Shown: in pieces, positions 51,937 to 61,403 of the stretch
Numbering within the stretch: position 1 is the stretch's first letter
Layout of the letters: the number at the start of each line of letters is the position of its first letter
Assembly: GCA_021646465.1 (NCBI GenBank)
Contig: SOET01000011.1
Location: 35,560 to 99,559 of the forward strand
DNA from: Candidatus Kuenenia hertensis
GTDB taxonomy: Bacteria > Planctomycetota > Brocadiia > Brocadiales > Brocadiaceae
Direction of reading: 5' to 3'
DNA length: 64,000 nucleotides
The notes under the pieces: generated by a model
Told to the model about the DNA's origin: nothing
The model's input: the letters and a program-made list of their open reading frames with translations, nothing else
The model's database searches: none
Made by a program: the position numbers and the translations under genes

Positions 51937-51983
51937 AACCCTTCGACTCCCTGCCTGTCCGACAGGCAGGGAGTCGAAGGGTT
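51937..51983. repeat. 47-base near-perfect palindrome
   Basis: Two 23-base arms (starting AACCCTTCGACTCCCTGCC) flank a single central base at 51960. No gene overlaps it. Stable palindromes of this kind with an ATAAAGG-like context are common repeat debris in such genomes. Confidence 0.85.
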
Positions 51984-52133
51984 GTGTTTTTAAAAGGAAA
52001 CGATTCTGTTTTTTACGGATTGATCAGGGAAGTTGACATAAGGAGTAAATTTGATAAGATTTACAGCATCAAAGGTGGGTGGGCGCGGTATTATCATGCT
52101 GCATTCAGGCAGTGTAATCTACGTTATTATTGA

Positions 52134-52553
<420 letters not shown>

Positions 52554-52828
52554 CTGCTAGAAAACCGGCGAGTAAAAATGGTAACAGCGGCCGTTTATCT
52601 TAAAATGTCTTTTTCCCGTTTATGCATTTGTGGCGGCGTGATTTTTTCTCTATGATGGATTTTATGTGTGTGCGTACTTCTGTCTTCCTAAAAGGAAATA
52701 GTATTTTCAGTTCGGTAGGTTGGGTTGAGGCACGAAACCCAACAGTTTGTGCTATTTTATCGAATTATGAAAGAAAGACATGAAAGGTTTGAAGGTTAAA
52801 AAGAAATTGGAATTGGAGGGAATAGGCA

Positions 52829-53410
52829 TTGGGTCATTGGTGTAGAATTTGTGGCAGAACGAGAGCGAATGAAAAATTCTCTGGCAAAGGACACAAGAAT
52901 CATATTTGCAAGGAATGTTCCCGAAAGCCGAAAGAAGAGATTGCGGAAACAGATCAAAAGGAAGAAATATTCGGTTTCTTGAAGCAATCCAACATATCGG
53001 AGAAAAATGTTAAACGGCTTGAATTATTGAAAGCGTCAAAAAATAAAGAAGTATATGAATGGGCGTCTATAGTTTTGGAGGTGGCAAAAATAAAGCCTCA
53101 TAAGCGAAGAAGGCTAAAGGTGCTTGCAAAGAGAAATAGAATTGTATGCTTTTGCTCGACATCAACTGAAAAACGATTTTCCTTTTTTATATTTTCTCTT
53201 GACATTGAAAAATTTTCTGATTTTATAATCGTAATCACTGTGCAATATTTTATTTTAAGAATAATTAACAGGTATAAAAAGAATATCATATATATTCAGC
53301 GTGTTAATACACACCCCGTCAGCTACGCTGCCACCCCTCTTTTTAGAGGGGAAGATGGGAAGCCCCCTCTATCAAGAGGGGATTTAGGGGTGTGTTATAA
53401 ATTACGCTGA
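52829..53410 (+). CDS. zinc-ribbon protein with C-terminus running into a MITE
   Basis: Translation from TTG 52829 (GGAGGG 7 bases ahead) gives 193 residues. GHWCRICGRTRANEKFSGKG and HICKECSRKPKEE form a four-cysteine zinc ribbon (CxxC...CxxC) followed by a charged helical region to about residue 90. From about residue 155 the frame is encoded by a MITE-1 copy (53289 on), so the native protein has probably lost its true end. The first half has a second, broken copy at 51814. Function unknown; the N-terminus suggests nucleic-acid binding. Confidence 0.6.
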   Translation: MGHWCRICGRTRANEKFSGKGHKNHICKECSRKPKEEIAETDQKEEIFGFLKQSNISEKNVKRLELLKASKNKEVYEWASIVLEVAKIKPHKRRRLKVLAKRNRIVCFCSTSTEKRFSFFIFSLDIEKFSDFIIVITVQYFILRIINRYKKNIIYIQRVNTHPVSYAATPLFRGEDGKPPLSRGDLGVCYKLR

Positions 53411-53413
53411 ATA
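53289..53413. repeat. MITE-1 copy with 8-bp target duplication
   Basis: Ends TATATATTCAGCG and CGCTGAATA. GAATATCA occurs immediately on both sides (53281-53288 and 53414-53421), an 8-bp target-site duplication. It overlaps the 3' end of the zinc-ribbon frame and ends just before the riboswitch. Confidence 0.9.
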
Positions 53414-53419
53414 GAATAT

Positions 53420-53535
53420 CACGATAAAGGCAAACCCTGAGTGATCAGGGGACGTAAAGTAATAGGGTCTTTAAACTCGCGAGGAAGTAGTAAAAAACAA
53501 CTAAGCGGAAAGAAAGATAGCCTTACTGCCGAAGA
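53420..53535 (+). promoter_or_regulatory. probable c-di-GMP-I (GEMM) riboswitch
   Basis: ACGATAAAGGCAAACC then CCTGA-GTGA-TCAGG, a stem closed by a GNRA tetraloop, then GGACGTAAAGT and GGGTCT match the GEMM-I core order GGCAAACC...GGGACGCAAAGC...GGCCU. The receptor-like GGAAGTAG and the closing GATAGCC...GCCGAAG also fit. The usual ACGCAAAGC is ACGTAAAGT here. No structure search was run, so this is a motif-level call. GEMM-I riboswitches bind cyclic di-GMP and control downstream genes. The window encodes two HD-GYP c-di-GMP phosphodiesterases. Confidence 0.72.
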
Positions 53536-53572
53536 TGTTTTAAGAGAACATTTTTGCAGTAAGGCTTTTTTT
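53519..53572 (+). terminator. intrinsic terminator overlapping the riboswitch
   Basis: AGCCTTACTGC (53519-53529) pairs with GCAGTAAGGCT (53556-53566), followed by seven T's. The 5' arm is also part of the riboswitch closing stem (ATAGCCTTACTGCCGAAG), so ligand-bound aptamer and terminator cannot both form: ligand binding would favour read-through, an ON switch. This is inferred from pairing only. Confidence 0.8.
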
Positions 53573-53813
53573 GTTAATGGAATTTTCAAGACATCTTACA
53601 GGAATGGAGGAGGTGATTCTGGTCTGCTTCTCCCAAATTTTCGAGGTTGGTATCAGCAATTAATTTATCACAACCATTAAGCAAAGGAGGTCTTAAAATG
53701 GAAATATTGAATTATCGTAACACTTTAGCTCTTTAAAATTTTATAAGCAAACCAGAAGGTATTTTAACCTTAAGAGCGTTAAGCTGCAAAAAAAAGTGAA
53801 AAGGAGTATCTGA

Positions 53814-54015
53814 TCAAAGCCCCCTTTTCGTTAAGAAAATACCGGAAGGTACGACAACAGAGTATGGAGTTCTGACAATCCAGGTAGTAAAAGACCCGCA
53901 AGAGAGTTATCTATGGGGGTATCTCCTTCATCACCATCACTACCCTGGTAATCCCGGACTTGTTGGCGAACATATCAAGCATAGCGTGCGTATTGATGAC
54001 CAGGAAAGTGTATGA
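53814..54015 (+). pseudogene. DUF4338 (DruA-like) fragment
   Basis: TEYGVLTIQVVKDPQESYLW then GYLLHHHHYPGNPGLVGEHI-KHSV resembles the DUF4338 segment L..Q.VR..E..L...LI.RYHYLGY...VGE.LKYLV. No start codon or complete frame exists; stops occur before and after. The family is large in mobile or defence-associated DNA. The 12-codon frame at 53698 after AAAGGAGG is not a credible gene. Confidence 0.45.
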
Positions 54016-54204
54016 TAGCCAGAATACAGGAATCAGCGGGTGAAACTGATGAGAGGTGAGGGATATCCTGTCTCTTCTGATGGAATTGTGAATAAGGTGT
54101 ACGAATATAGTGGCATTGTTCGTGATTTTTTTAAGAACATATCAGGCCGGAATTCTATCGACAATATGGACAAGGATCTTATTTTAGTCGATGTGATAAT
54201 GTAA
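54005..54204 (+). pseudogene. M4 (thermolysin/protealysin-type) metallopeptidase fragment
   Basis: KVYDSQNTGISG (54005 on, then a frameshift) and LMRGEGYPVSSDGIVNKVYE then YSGIVRDFFKNISGRNSIDN match the start of mature M4 peptidases (IYDAQN...PGT..R.EG...AYD.AG..YDF....F.RNSID). The HExxH catalytic part is absent; a stop lies at 54202. It is debris of a secreted protease gene. Confidence 0.6.
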
Positions 54205-54276
54205 CATTGAGTTAAATTGTAACGAGAGTTCGCAAGGAAATATTTGTCAATATGATGAATTAAGGAGAACAAAAGG

Positions 54277-55794
54277 ATGAAAAAGTCAGTTGTACGGTCG
54301 ATTCTCATAGTATTTATTGCGGTATTTATATTCAACTGCAAACTGGTTTATCCACAGGGAGGATTTGACGATGATCGTGTAATGCTGCAGGGATTCTACT
54401 GGGAATCCTATCGTCACGGCTATCCTGAAAAATTTCCAAAATTCGGGAATAAAAAATGGTATGAAATTGTAAAGGATCAGGCCGGGAAGATCAGGGAAGG
54501 CCGTTTTGACCTGATTTGGCTTCCTCCCCCGTCATATGCAGGCAGTTTCAGCGCGGGATATAATCCTAAGGAGTATTTTAATCTGAACAACAGCTACGGT
54601 AACTTTGATCAGCATCGGGCCATGCTCGAAGAACTCTTAAGAAACGGTGCTGAACCAATAGCTGACATTGTGATCAACCATCGTGACGGTTTCATGAAAT
54701 GGGCCGATTTTAAAAACCCCGACTGGGGCACCTGGGCAATAACAAAAAATGATGAGGCTTTTTGGAATAATGATTCGGAAGTTTTTGGCACACCGGAAGA
54801 AGAACGAGGCGGGGAAGAGGAATTCCCCTCAGAGTATACAAACCATGGCGGCACGACATATCAGTACGTATCATTCAGGGATATTGATCATACGAATGAA
54901 CAGGTGCGCCGTGATATTATAAGGTATCTCTTGCAATTAAAATCAATTGGCTACCGGGGGTGGCGGTATGATATGGTTCATGGATATCATGCCAGATGGA
55001 TTGCCCTCTATAATAATGCAAGCCGCCCGACTTTTTCCGTTGGCGAATATGACTGGGATAAACATGCAGAACAGCGCGGCTGGGTCTGGCATACAGCATC
55101 AACCCCGGATGACTTGAAGACCTCAAGCAGTGTATTTGATTTTAACGCCTTCTTTACGCTGAAAGATAATAAGGGAAAGTATGATGCGTGGTATGGATAT
55201 GGGGCAGGTATTGGAATGATCGGCGATATGACTGACGGATATCCTTGGAAAAACAAGGCTGTCATCTTTCTGGAAAATCATGATACAGGATACCGTACCA
55301 ATGAAGACGGTTCTCCGCAGGAACACCATACAGTTGATAATTTTTCAAACAACTGGGAAGTGGAACAGGCATATGCGTACATTCTCACCCATCCCGGAAT
55401 TCCGTGTGTATACTGGAAGCATTATTTTGACTGGGGGGATGAACTTCAGAATAAAATACGGACACTGATCAATGCACGAAAGGTTGCCGGAGTAGATTCC
55501 GGAAGTATGATGTATACACAAAATAATGCCCGGGCAAAAGGTATCTATGCGGCTATGGTTCAGGGGAAAGGCGGTCAGTTGTATGTCCGCATAGGGGGGA
55601 ATGACCTCGATTGGCAGCCATATTTTTCAAATTACAAAGACTATAGGGAATATGCATATGGTTCCGGATGGAAAGTCTGGATTGCGCTTCCCGGAAACCC
55701 TGAATTGCAACAGAGTCCACTCAAAGAGGCATTTCCCATGCCGGCATATCAACCCCCTGAAACCATTGAAATTCCGGAGGTATGGTTAAAGTAA
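54277..55794 (+). CDS. secreted GH13 alpha-amylase family enzyme
   Basis: A 505-residue glycoside hydrolase with a signal peptide (residues 1-27). All four GH13 regions are present: DIVINHR (I), GWRYD232MVHG (nucleophile, II), SVGE257YDW (acid/base, III) and LENHD336T (IV). The substrate is an alpha-linked glucan such as starch or glycogen, not proven. A lipobox is not convincing (IFNC). AAGGAG is before ATG 54277. Intact catalytic set, so probably active and exported. The c-di-GMP riboswitch lies 700 bp upstream, separated by debris. Confidence 0.88.
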   Translation: MKKSVVRSILIVFIAVFIFNCKLVYPQGGFDDDRVMLQGFYWESYRHGYPEKFPKFGNKKWYEIVKDQAGKIREGRFDLIWLPPPSYAGSFSAGYNPKEYFNLNNSYGNFDQHRAMLEELLRNGAEPIADIVINHRDGFMKWADFKNPDWGTWAITKNDEAFWNNDSEVFGTPEEERGGEEEFPSEYTNHGGTTYQYVSFRDIDHTNEQVRRDIIRYLLQLKSIGYRGWRYDMVHGYHARWIALYNNASRPTFSVGEYDWDKHAEQRGWVWHTASTPDDLKTSSSVFDFNAFFTLKDNKGKYDAWYGYGAGIGMIGDMTDGYPWKNKAVIFLENHDTGYRTNEDGSPQEHHTVDNFSNNWEVEQAYAYILTHPGIPCVYWKHYFDWGDELQNKIRTLINARKVAGVDSGSMMYTQNNARAKGIYAAMVQGKGGQLYVRIGGNDLDWQPYFSNYKDYREYAYGSGWKVWIALPGNPELQQSPLKEAFPMPAYQPPETIEIPEVWLK

Positions 55795-55992
55795 TACACT
55801 ACCTGTTATTGGTGCAGTCAATAATAAGTAACGTATAGAAAGTTAATAACATATTTGTATCTTTCGTTTAATAGTATTCAATATTTCAATGTCTCATTGC
55901 CGTTTCACGTTAACCGAAAATCACCAATTGCCCGGTCATAGTTTGATAACATCGATAATGAATCAGTATTAATGTGATAATGAGATTACCGA

Positions 55993-56391
55993 ATGAAAAA
56001 GGCGAGCAAATACTATCTGGCATTAATAACATGGGTTTGGTTTTACTTGTTTGTCTCAGATGTTTCGGGTCATCAAGTTAAATTTACGCTGGACTTTGAG
56101 GCAGGTGACTTGAGGGGATGGGATCAGACGGGGAATGCATTTTATTACCAGTCTACGCTTGGTGATAATCCTACTGCCAGGCATCGTGGACGGCCTTCCG
56201 GGCATTCAGAACATTGCCTTTACACAGAAATAAGGATAAATGACATAGCGGTTGGAAAAATTGAATTTGTCATAGCTATAGCGCTTATGCTTGAAGGGAT
56301 AATTTTGAAAATTCAGGATGGAAGAGTCAGGGAGATATTGACAGGATCTTGTAGTTATAAAGTACGAAATTTAACAGAGGCAATACAATGA
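55993..56391 (+). CDS. secreted protein fragment of unknown function
   Basis: 132 residues. A signal peptide (about 1-28) precedes FTLDFEAGDLRGWDQTGNAF, a pattern seen at the start of larger carbohydrate-binding or concanavalin-like secreted proteins (usually followed by several hundred residues). After about residue 78 the sequence becomes unrelated and hydrophobic, so this is likely a truncated gene. It overlaps the next gene by 4 bases. Confidence 0.4.
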   Translation: MKKASKYYLALITWVWFYLFVSDVSGHQVKFTLDFEAGDLRGWDQTGNAFYYQSTLGDNPTARHRGRPSGHSEHCLYTEIRINDIAVGKIEFVIAIALMLEGIILKIQDGRVREILTGSCSYKVRNLTEAIQ

Positions 56392-56648
56392 GATACCTCA
56401 TTACATTGCACCTTCAGCCTGGAGAAAATACTTTACCGTATGCTAAACAACTTTCCGGGCTGAAAGGGTTGGAAATTGACGAAGACTATGGTTTGGTTCC
56501 CATCAGTCCTAAACGCAACTTGTATACAATACGTGTTACCGGAGATATTGATCCTGATAAACTGATGTCTGTACAGCCGGAGGTTAAGGGGGTTTATGCG
56601 GATATCAAGATATCTCCCATAAAAGATCAAACAGAAAGGAGAGAATAA
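56388..56648 (+). CDS. propeptide-like protein paired with the subtilase
   Basis: 86 residues, no signal peptide. The C-terminal half YTIRVTGDIDPDKLMSVQPE then VKGVYADIKISPI aligns with residues ~82-118 of the next protein (YLIRGEVEDDASLSRLVERV then DPNVAGVFSDPKISAI). It is therefore a stand-alone copy of the subtilase's N-terminal propeptide-like domain, and may act as an inhibitor or folding aid. Two bases separate it from the protease gene. Functional role inferred. Confidence 0.65.
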   Translation: MRYLITLHLQPGENTLPYAKQLSGLKGLEIDEDYGLVPISPKRNLYTIRVTGDIDPDKLMSVQPEVKGVYADIKISPIKDQTERRE

Positions 56649-56650
56649 AA

Positions 56651-58294
56651 ATGTCAGAAAAAATTCGTGTATTAATTCAGATGCGTTATACTCATGAACT
56701 CAGTACAGCTTTAACAACTCCCAGGCTTTCAACAGCGGCAGTTTCACCAATAATGGTTCCTGGCTTTTCACTTGATGAGAATTATATTCCGGTTAAGCTT
56801 TCAAAACGGGTGATACGTGAAAGGGTTAGAGATATGGAAGTGGGTCGATTGTTTACTTTTGATGCACGGCCTGAGGTCTCTACGTATCTAATCCGGGGCG
56901 AGGTAGAAGATGATGCCTCCCTGAGCCGTCTTGTTGAGAGGGTACAGAGTGACCCAAATGTTGCAGGTGTGTTTTCTGACCCAAAGATCAGTGCTATTGC
57001 AGTCTGCCCACAAAATCCGGTGGGAAGCCATGAGGAGGTATCAAACCTTTTAGAAGTATCAAAACTCCATTCGAGGGGTATGGACGGTTCTAATGTCATG
57101 GTTGCAATTGTGGATACAGGAATTAACCTTGACTACCTGAGAAACAAAGGGATAAATCCGGGGTTCGATGCAGGCAAGAGCTGGACGCCGGTACCTGGCC
57201 TCATTCCGGGAAGCATGCCCGTTGATCATGGAACGATGTGTGCCTTTGATGTGTGTATTGCGGCACCTAATTGTACCCTTCTTGATTATGCATTACTTCA
57301 ATCACAAGAAGAAGGGGGTACAGCAATGGAGGGTTTCCTGAGCGATGCAGTTAAAGCGTATAGTAAACTCCTTGATTTGCTTTCTACAGAGGGACAACCT
57401 AAACCAGCATTGATAGTAAACAATAGCTGGGGGATGTTTCATCCATCATGGGATTTTCCGGTGGGTCATCCTGGCAACTATAGTGATAACCCTGACCATC
57501 CCTTCAATATAATTGTCGAAAGCTTAGAGGATGCTGGTGCAGACATTCTCTTTGCTGCTGGCAATTGCGGCTCGGAATGCCCTGACGGCAGGTGTAGTGG
57601 TGTTACTGATAGGGCCATTTATGGCGCAAACTCACATAAGGATGTACTCTGTGTTGGAGGGGTTACTGTAAACAAGGTTCGTTTGGGCTATTCAAGCCAG
57701 GGGCCTGGGCGGCTTCAGCAGGATAAACCTGACTTATGTGCATATACCCATTTTAAAGGTTCTGATGTCTATTCTGCTGACGGTGGTACATCGGCTGCGT
57801 GTCCTGTTGCTGCTGGTATTGTAGCGGCCATAAGGTCTGTTTACTCTCCGGCCAATCTTACTCCTGCCCAACTCAGAAACTTATTAAGGCGGACATCTGA
57901 AGATATAGGCCTGGTGGGTTTTGACTACAGTCATGGCTTTGGTATAATTAGTGTTCCGGGCATCCTTGGCGCCCTGGATCAAAGAGAAATAAGACAAGTG
58001 CGCATAGGTGAAACTGTGTCCGGAAATCTTAAGGAAACTAATGCAACCGCAATGTTTAAAATAAAAACAGGTAATGCCTTGAATATAGTGCTTGATGGGC
58101 CTCAGGGAGTAGATTTCGACATATATGTCAGAAGAGGTGCAGAACCGACAATAAAGGAATATGATTATCGTGGATATACAGGTTCAGCCGATGAGAAGAT
58201 ACGAATACAACCCATGGAACCTGGTGAATATTATGTCATGGTTCGCTCATATCGTGGAGCAGGTGATTTTAGCCTTAAGGCTACTTTGGAATAA
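56651..58294 (+). CDS. S8 subtilisin-like serine protease with C-terminal PPC-like domain
   Basis: 547 residues. An N-terminal propeptide-like domain covers about 30-125. The catalytic triad is D155 (VAIVD155TGIN), H193 (VDH193GTMCAFD) and S381 (GGTS381AACPVAAG); the oxyanion Asn is in FAAGNCGSEC. The last ~90 residues (GETVSGNLKETNATAMFKIK, GEYYVMVRSYRGAGDFSL) resemble a pre-peptidase C-terminal (PPC) domain. No signal peptide is seen. Pairs of cysteines suggest disulphides, so export by another route is possible. Confidence 0.85.
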   Translation: MSEKIRVLIQMRYTHELSTALTTPRLSTAAVSPIMVPGFSLDENYIPVKLSKRVIRERVRDMEVGRLFTFDARPEVSTYLIRGEVEDDASLSRLVERVQSDPNVAGVFSDPKISAIAVCPQNPVGSHEEVSNLLEVSKLHSRGMDGSNVMVAIVDTGINLDYLRNKGINPGFDAGKSWTPVPGLIPGSMPVDHGTMCAFDVCIAAPNCTLLDYALLQSQEEGGTAMEGFLSDAVKAYSKLLDLLSTEGQPKPALIVNNSWGMFHPSWDFPVGHPGNYSDNPDHPFNIIVESLEDAGADILFAAGNCGSECPDGRCSGVTDRAIYGANSHKDVLCVGGVTVNKVRLGYSSQGPGRLQQDKPDLCAYTHFKGSDVYSADGGTSAACPVAAGIVAAIRSVYSPANLTPAQLRNLLRRTSEDIGLVGFDYSHGFGIISVPGILGALDQREIRQVRIGETVSGNLKETNATAMFKIKTGNALNIVLDGPQGVDFDIYVRRGAEPTIKEYDYRGYTGSADEKIRIQPMEPGEYYVMVRSYRGAGDFSLKATLE

Positions 58295-58372
58295 GATTTT
58301 TAAGAAAGAATTTTATTGTGGTTCCCACGAAAGCTGGAATCTAAAGAAAAGGCATGATAGAAGGAAATAAAG

Positions 58373-59130
58373 ATGGCAGAGAGAACAAGATTGGAGGCTA
58401 AAACAACAGAGATAAATAAAAAGATTATTAGTATCTATTCAGCGAAATTAATAACACACCCCTAAATCTCCTCTTAATAGAGGGGACGAAACTTATGCAA
58501 GGTGAATCCCTTCTAAAAAGAGGGGTGGCAGCGTAGCTGACGGGGTGTGTATTACATGCTGAATAGATACGAATATTATTTCTAAACCACAAAAACCTGG
58601 ATTTTTCCCATCGCCAAATTCCTCTATTGATCAGATTCTATTCCTCCAAAGAACTGTTGGTAACCAGGCGGTGCTGAGAATGCTTATCAAAAAAGCAGAG
58701 AGCAAGGCGCAGAGCACCGGGAGCATTTCCGATTTCCTGTAAAATAATGCTATCGGTGCAGATAGAAGAGACATTTATTTTGGAGTAGAGAGATATAATT
58801 CTGGCACACCATCAGGTAAAAGATTATTGGCACATGAGTTGACACATGTGGTGCAACAAAATAACGCTAACATCCCTAAAAGGACTCTCATGCCTGCCGT
58901 GACTTTTAACTTGTCAAAGGTAATCCAGTGAAGGTCAATTAGGGAAGCATTTGATAACTATCGTGGAACATGCATGACTCTTACCCAGGAGGACATGTGG
59001 TAATCTATTACCACTAAAGTGACGGGACCTATCAATGGCGAGGAACTGGAGATTGCCCAAATTGGACTCAAAAGAACCATTATGCATGGGGGGGGTATTG
59101 GGAGATTACCATTCAAATGAAGGTGAATGA
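58373..59130 (+). pseudogene. DUF4157 (eCIS-associated) gene disrupted by MITE-1
   Basis: The start at ATG 58373 (AAGGA ahead) reads MAERTRLEAKTTEINKKII, then MITE-1 intervenes (58430-58569), and the reading resumes as IISKPQKPGFFPSPN and ILFLQRTVGNQAVLRM. The DUF4157 zinc motif is in [12 protein letters not shown] (about 58827). Stops follow (after SISDFL, and again after LSKVIQ). The tail SYPGGHVVIYYH and NHYAWGGYWEITIQ continues in other frames to about 59130. DUF4157 proteins are cargo or partners of contractile injection systems; none of those structural genes are here. Confidence 0.8.
58430..58569. repeat. MITE-1 copy inside the DUF4157 gene
   Basis: AGTATCTATTCAGCG and GCTGAATAGATA flank the shared core. 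ATTATT occurs just before the left end and shortly after the right end (CGAAT between), consistent with a 6-bp target duplication; removing the element and one copy restores a continuous reading KKIISKPQK. Confidence 0.9.
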
Positions 59131-59138
59131 CAGTTCCC

Positions 59139-61073
59139 TTAAGATTTGTTTTTCTTCCCCTTTTGCTTTTGCGTGAAACGTGAAAGTATCTTTCCGGAAG
59201 ATTTTGTATGTGGGTGTGATTGTGTTTTCCTGAAGGGAAATAATATTTTGAGCAAATCCTGTTTTTGCAATTCAAAGAGTTTCTTTCGTATCCAATCCTG
59301 ATTTTCCTTTTTGTACCAAAAAAAGAAACGGTGTTGTTCTTTTTTTTCACGGATTGATTTCGGAACGTAATATTCTTTCAGCGTATAAGGGTGGTAGCCG
59401 GAATAATACATAACGGTTGCAACGGTCATGGGTGTAGGGGTGAAGTCCTGTACCTGTTCCAGATGGAATCCGAGTTCCCTGGTCTCTGCGGCAAGGGATG
59501 CCATGTCTTCTTCTTTGCATCCGGGATGACTGGAGATAAAATAGGGGACGAGTTGTTGGTTCAGTCCATGCTGTTTATCGATACGGTTAAATATTTGTGT
59601 AAATTCCCTAAAATGCTCAAACGATGGTTTTCTCATTATCCTGAGGATTTCAGGTGACGTATGTTCGGGGGCTACTTTTAACCTGCCGGAAACATGCCGG
59701 GTTACCAGTTGTACCGTATAATCGTAAATGGATTTATCCGCTTTTTTATTGAAACTTTTTGTCAATAAATCATGGCGGATTCCGCTCCCGACAAACGCCT
59801 TTTTCACTTTCGGGTGTGCATCTACTTTGCGGTAAATTTCCGTTATTTGGGAATGGTTTGTGTTGAGATTATCGCAAACTGCCGGATAAATGCACGACGG
59901 ACGAATACATTCATCACATATTTCCTGTATTCTGCCTTTCATTTTATACATGTTGGCAGATGGCCCCCCAAGGTCTGAAATATACCCCTTAAAACCGGGC
60001 ATGTTGGTAACCTGCTCCACTTCCCGCATGATAGAAGCCTCAGAACGGCTGGCAATAAATTTTCCCTGGTGTGCCGATATCGTGCAGAAACTGCATCCGC
60101 CGAAACATCCGCGGTGCATGTTGATCGAGAATTTAATCATTTCGTATGCGGGAATAGTCCCAAGCGTATGGTATTGCGGATGGGGCAGTCTCGTGTATGG
60201 CAAGTCAAAGGAGGCGTCAATTTCCGCTTCGGTCATCGTTTGAAAGGGGGGATTGATAATCAATGTTTTATCTCCAATGTTTTGGATAATACGGTTTGCG
60301 AATACCTTGTTCGATTCCTGCTCTATCCACTTAAAATTAGACGCGAAGGCTTTTTTATCTTCCAGACATTTTTGATGTGAGTGAATCTGTATATCGTTCC
60401 AATGCTTGTTTCTTGGAATGCCTGTGTTTTGATCTCTGAGATACCCTGTTTGCTTCACCATGGTAAGTTGGTGAAAGGGCACTCCTTTTCTTAAAAGTTT
60501 GAGTATTTCTCTTAAGGCCATTTCTCCCATCCCATACACCAGCAAATCCGCACCACTTGTTTTAAGAATGGAAGGCATCAGTTTGTCCGACCAGTAGTCA
60601 TAATGCGTTACCCTGCGCAAAGAGGCTTCAATACCTCCAACAATGACAGCTACATCAGGGTAAAGTGATTTCAGTATTTTAGTGTACGTGGTAACGGCAT
60701 AGTTAGGCCGGAACCCGGCTTTTCCTCCCGGACTGTAAGCATCGGTAGAACGGAGCCTTTTGTTGGCGGTGTAATGGTTTACCATTGAGTCCATGCAGCC
60801 GGAGGTAACACCAAAAAAATATTTTGGAATGCCAAATAGTGTAAAATCACGCAGGTCGTCACGCCAGTTCGGCTGGGGAATAATGGCGACCGAGTATCCT
60901 TCTTTTTCAATAACCCTGCCGATCACAGCAGGGCCAAAGGCAGGATGGTCAACATACGCGTCACCCGAAATAAGAATGACATCCGGTTGATCCCATCCGC
61001 GCATTTCCACTTCCTTTCTGGTAACAGGAAGCCATTTTGTTATATCATTTTGTTCTTTTATGACGGCAAACAT
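59139..61073 (-). CDS. ygiQ: YgiQ-family (UPF0313) radical SAM protein
   Basis: A 644-residue protein starting at the ATG for MFAVIKEQND (base 61073); a TTG at 61109 is less likely. VTRKEVEMRGWDQPDVILIS and DAYVDHPAFGPAVIGRVIE are the N-terminal cobalamin-binding-like part. The radical SAM cluster is in HRGCFGGCSFCTIS, and PGFKGYISDLGGPSANMY and VKKAFVGSGIRHDL are typical of YgiQ. Function is unknown; family members are sporadically distributed. The start region overlaps nothing. Confidence 0.88.
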   Translation of the reverse strand: MFAVIKEQNDITKWLPVTRKEVEMRGWDQPDVILISGDAYVDHPAFGPAVIGRVIEKEGYSVAIIPQPNWRDDLRDFTLFGIPKYFFGVTSGCMDSMVNHYTANKRLRSTDAYSPGGKAGFRPNYAVTTYTKILKSLYPDVAVIVGGIEASLRRVTHYDYWSDKLMPSILKTSGADLLVYGMGEMALREILKLLRKGVPFHQLTMVKQTGYLRDQNTGIPRNKHWNDIQIHSHQKCLEDKKAFASNFKWIEQESNKVFANRIIQNIGDKTLIINPPFQTMTEAEIDASFDLPYTRLPHPQYHTLGTIPAYEMIKFSINMHRGCFGGCSFCTISAHQGKFIASRSEASIMREVEQVTNMPGFKGYISDLGGPSANMYKMKGRIQEICDECIRPSCIYPAVCDNLNTNHSQITEIYRKVDAHPKVKKAFVGSGIRHDLLTKSFNKKADKSIYDYTVQLVTRHVSGRLKVAPEHTSPEILRIMRKPSFEHFREFTQIFNRIDKQHGLNQQLVPYFISSHPGCKEEDMASLAAETRELGFHLEQVQDFTPTPMTVATVMYYSGYHPYTLKEYYVPKSIREKKEQHRFFFWYKKENQDWIRKKLFELQKQDLLKILFPFRKTQSHPHTKSSGKILSRFTQKQKGKKNKS

Positions 61074-61109
61074 GCTAAAAATAAAACACTCACTCTCATC
61101 GATGTCCAA

Positions 61110-61403
61110 TATTTTAATTCAATATTAATGAAATCCATAATGATTAAGTATAATACCTTTTCGTCTGAAAATACATAGCTATAAACCTGCTTGACAAACT
61201 ATGTTGATTTATATAGCATTTACACACACAAAGTGACATACTCTTTCATAAAGGTACTTAGGAAACATAGCGTTTGCACTGTACTTTATTGTTTTATGGG
61301 GATGCTCCCATACAGAGAGTGTGTATGAAAGATAATTATATAGAGAGAATAGGGATGCGGGTCCCTTTAGTTTAGAGAACCTGTTACATACAAAGGAGAG
61401 GGT
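61110..61403. other. gene-free upstream region of the coiled-coil gene
   Basis: No coding or repeat element was recognised. It is AT-rich with small hairpins (GGGGATGCTCCC at about 61299; GGGA/TCCC near 61351-61366). AAGGAGAGGG before ATG 61404 is a strong ribosome site. Confidence 0.5.

Noticed and set aside
53441..53680. 79-codon open frame on the plus strand
   Set aside because: It runs through the riboswitch core and terminator and has no ribosome site or similarity, so it is not a gene.
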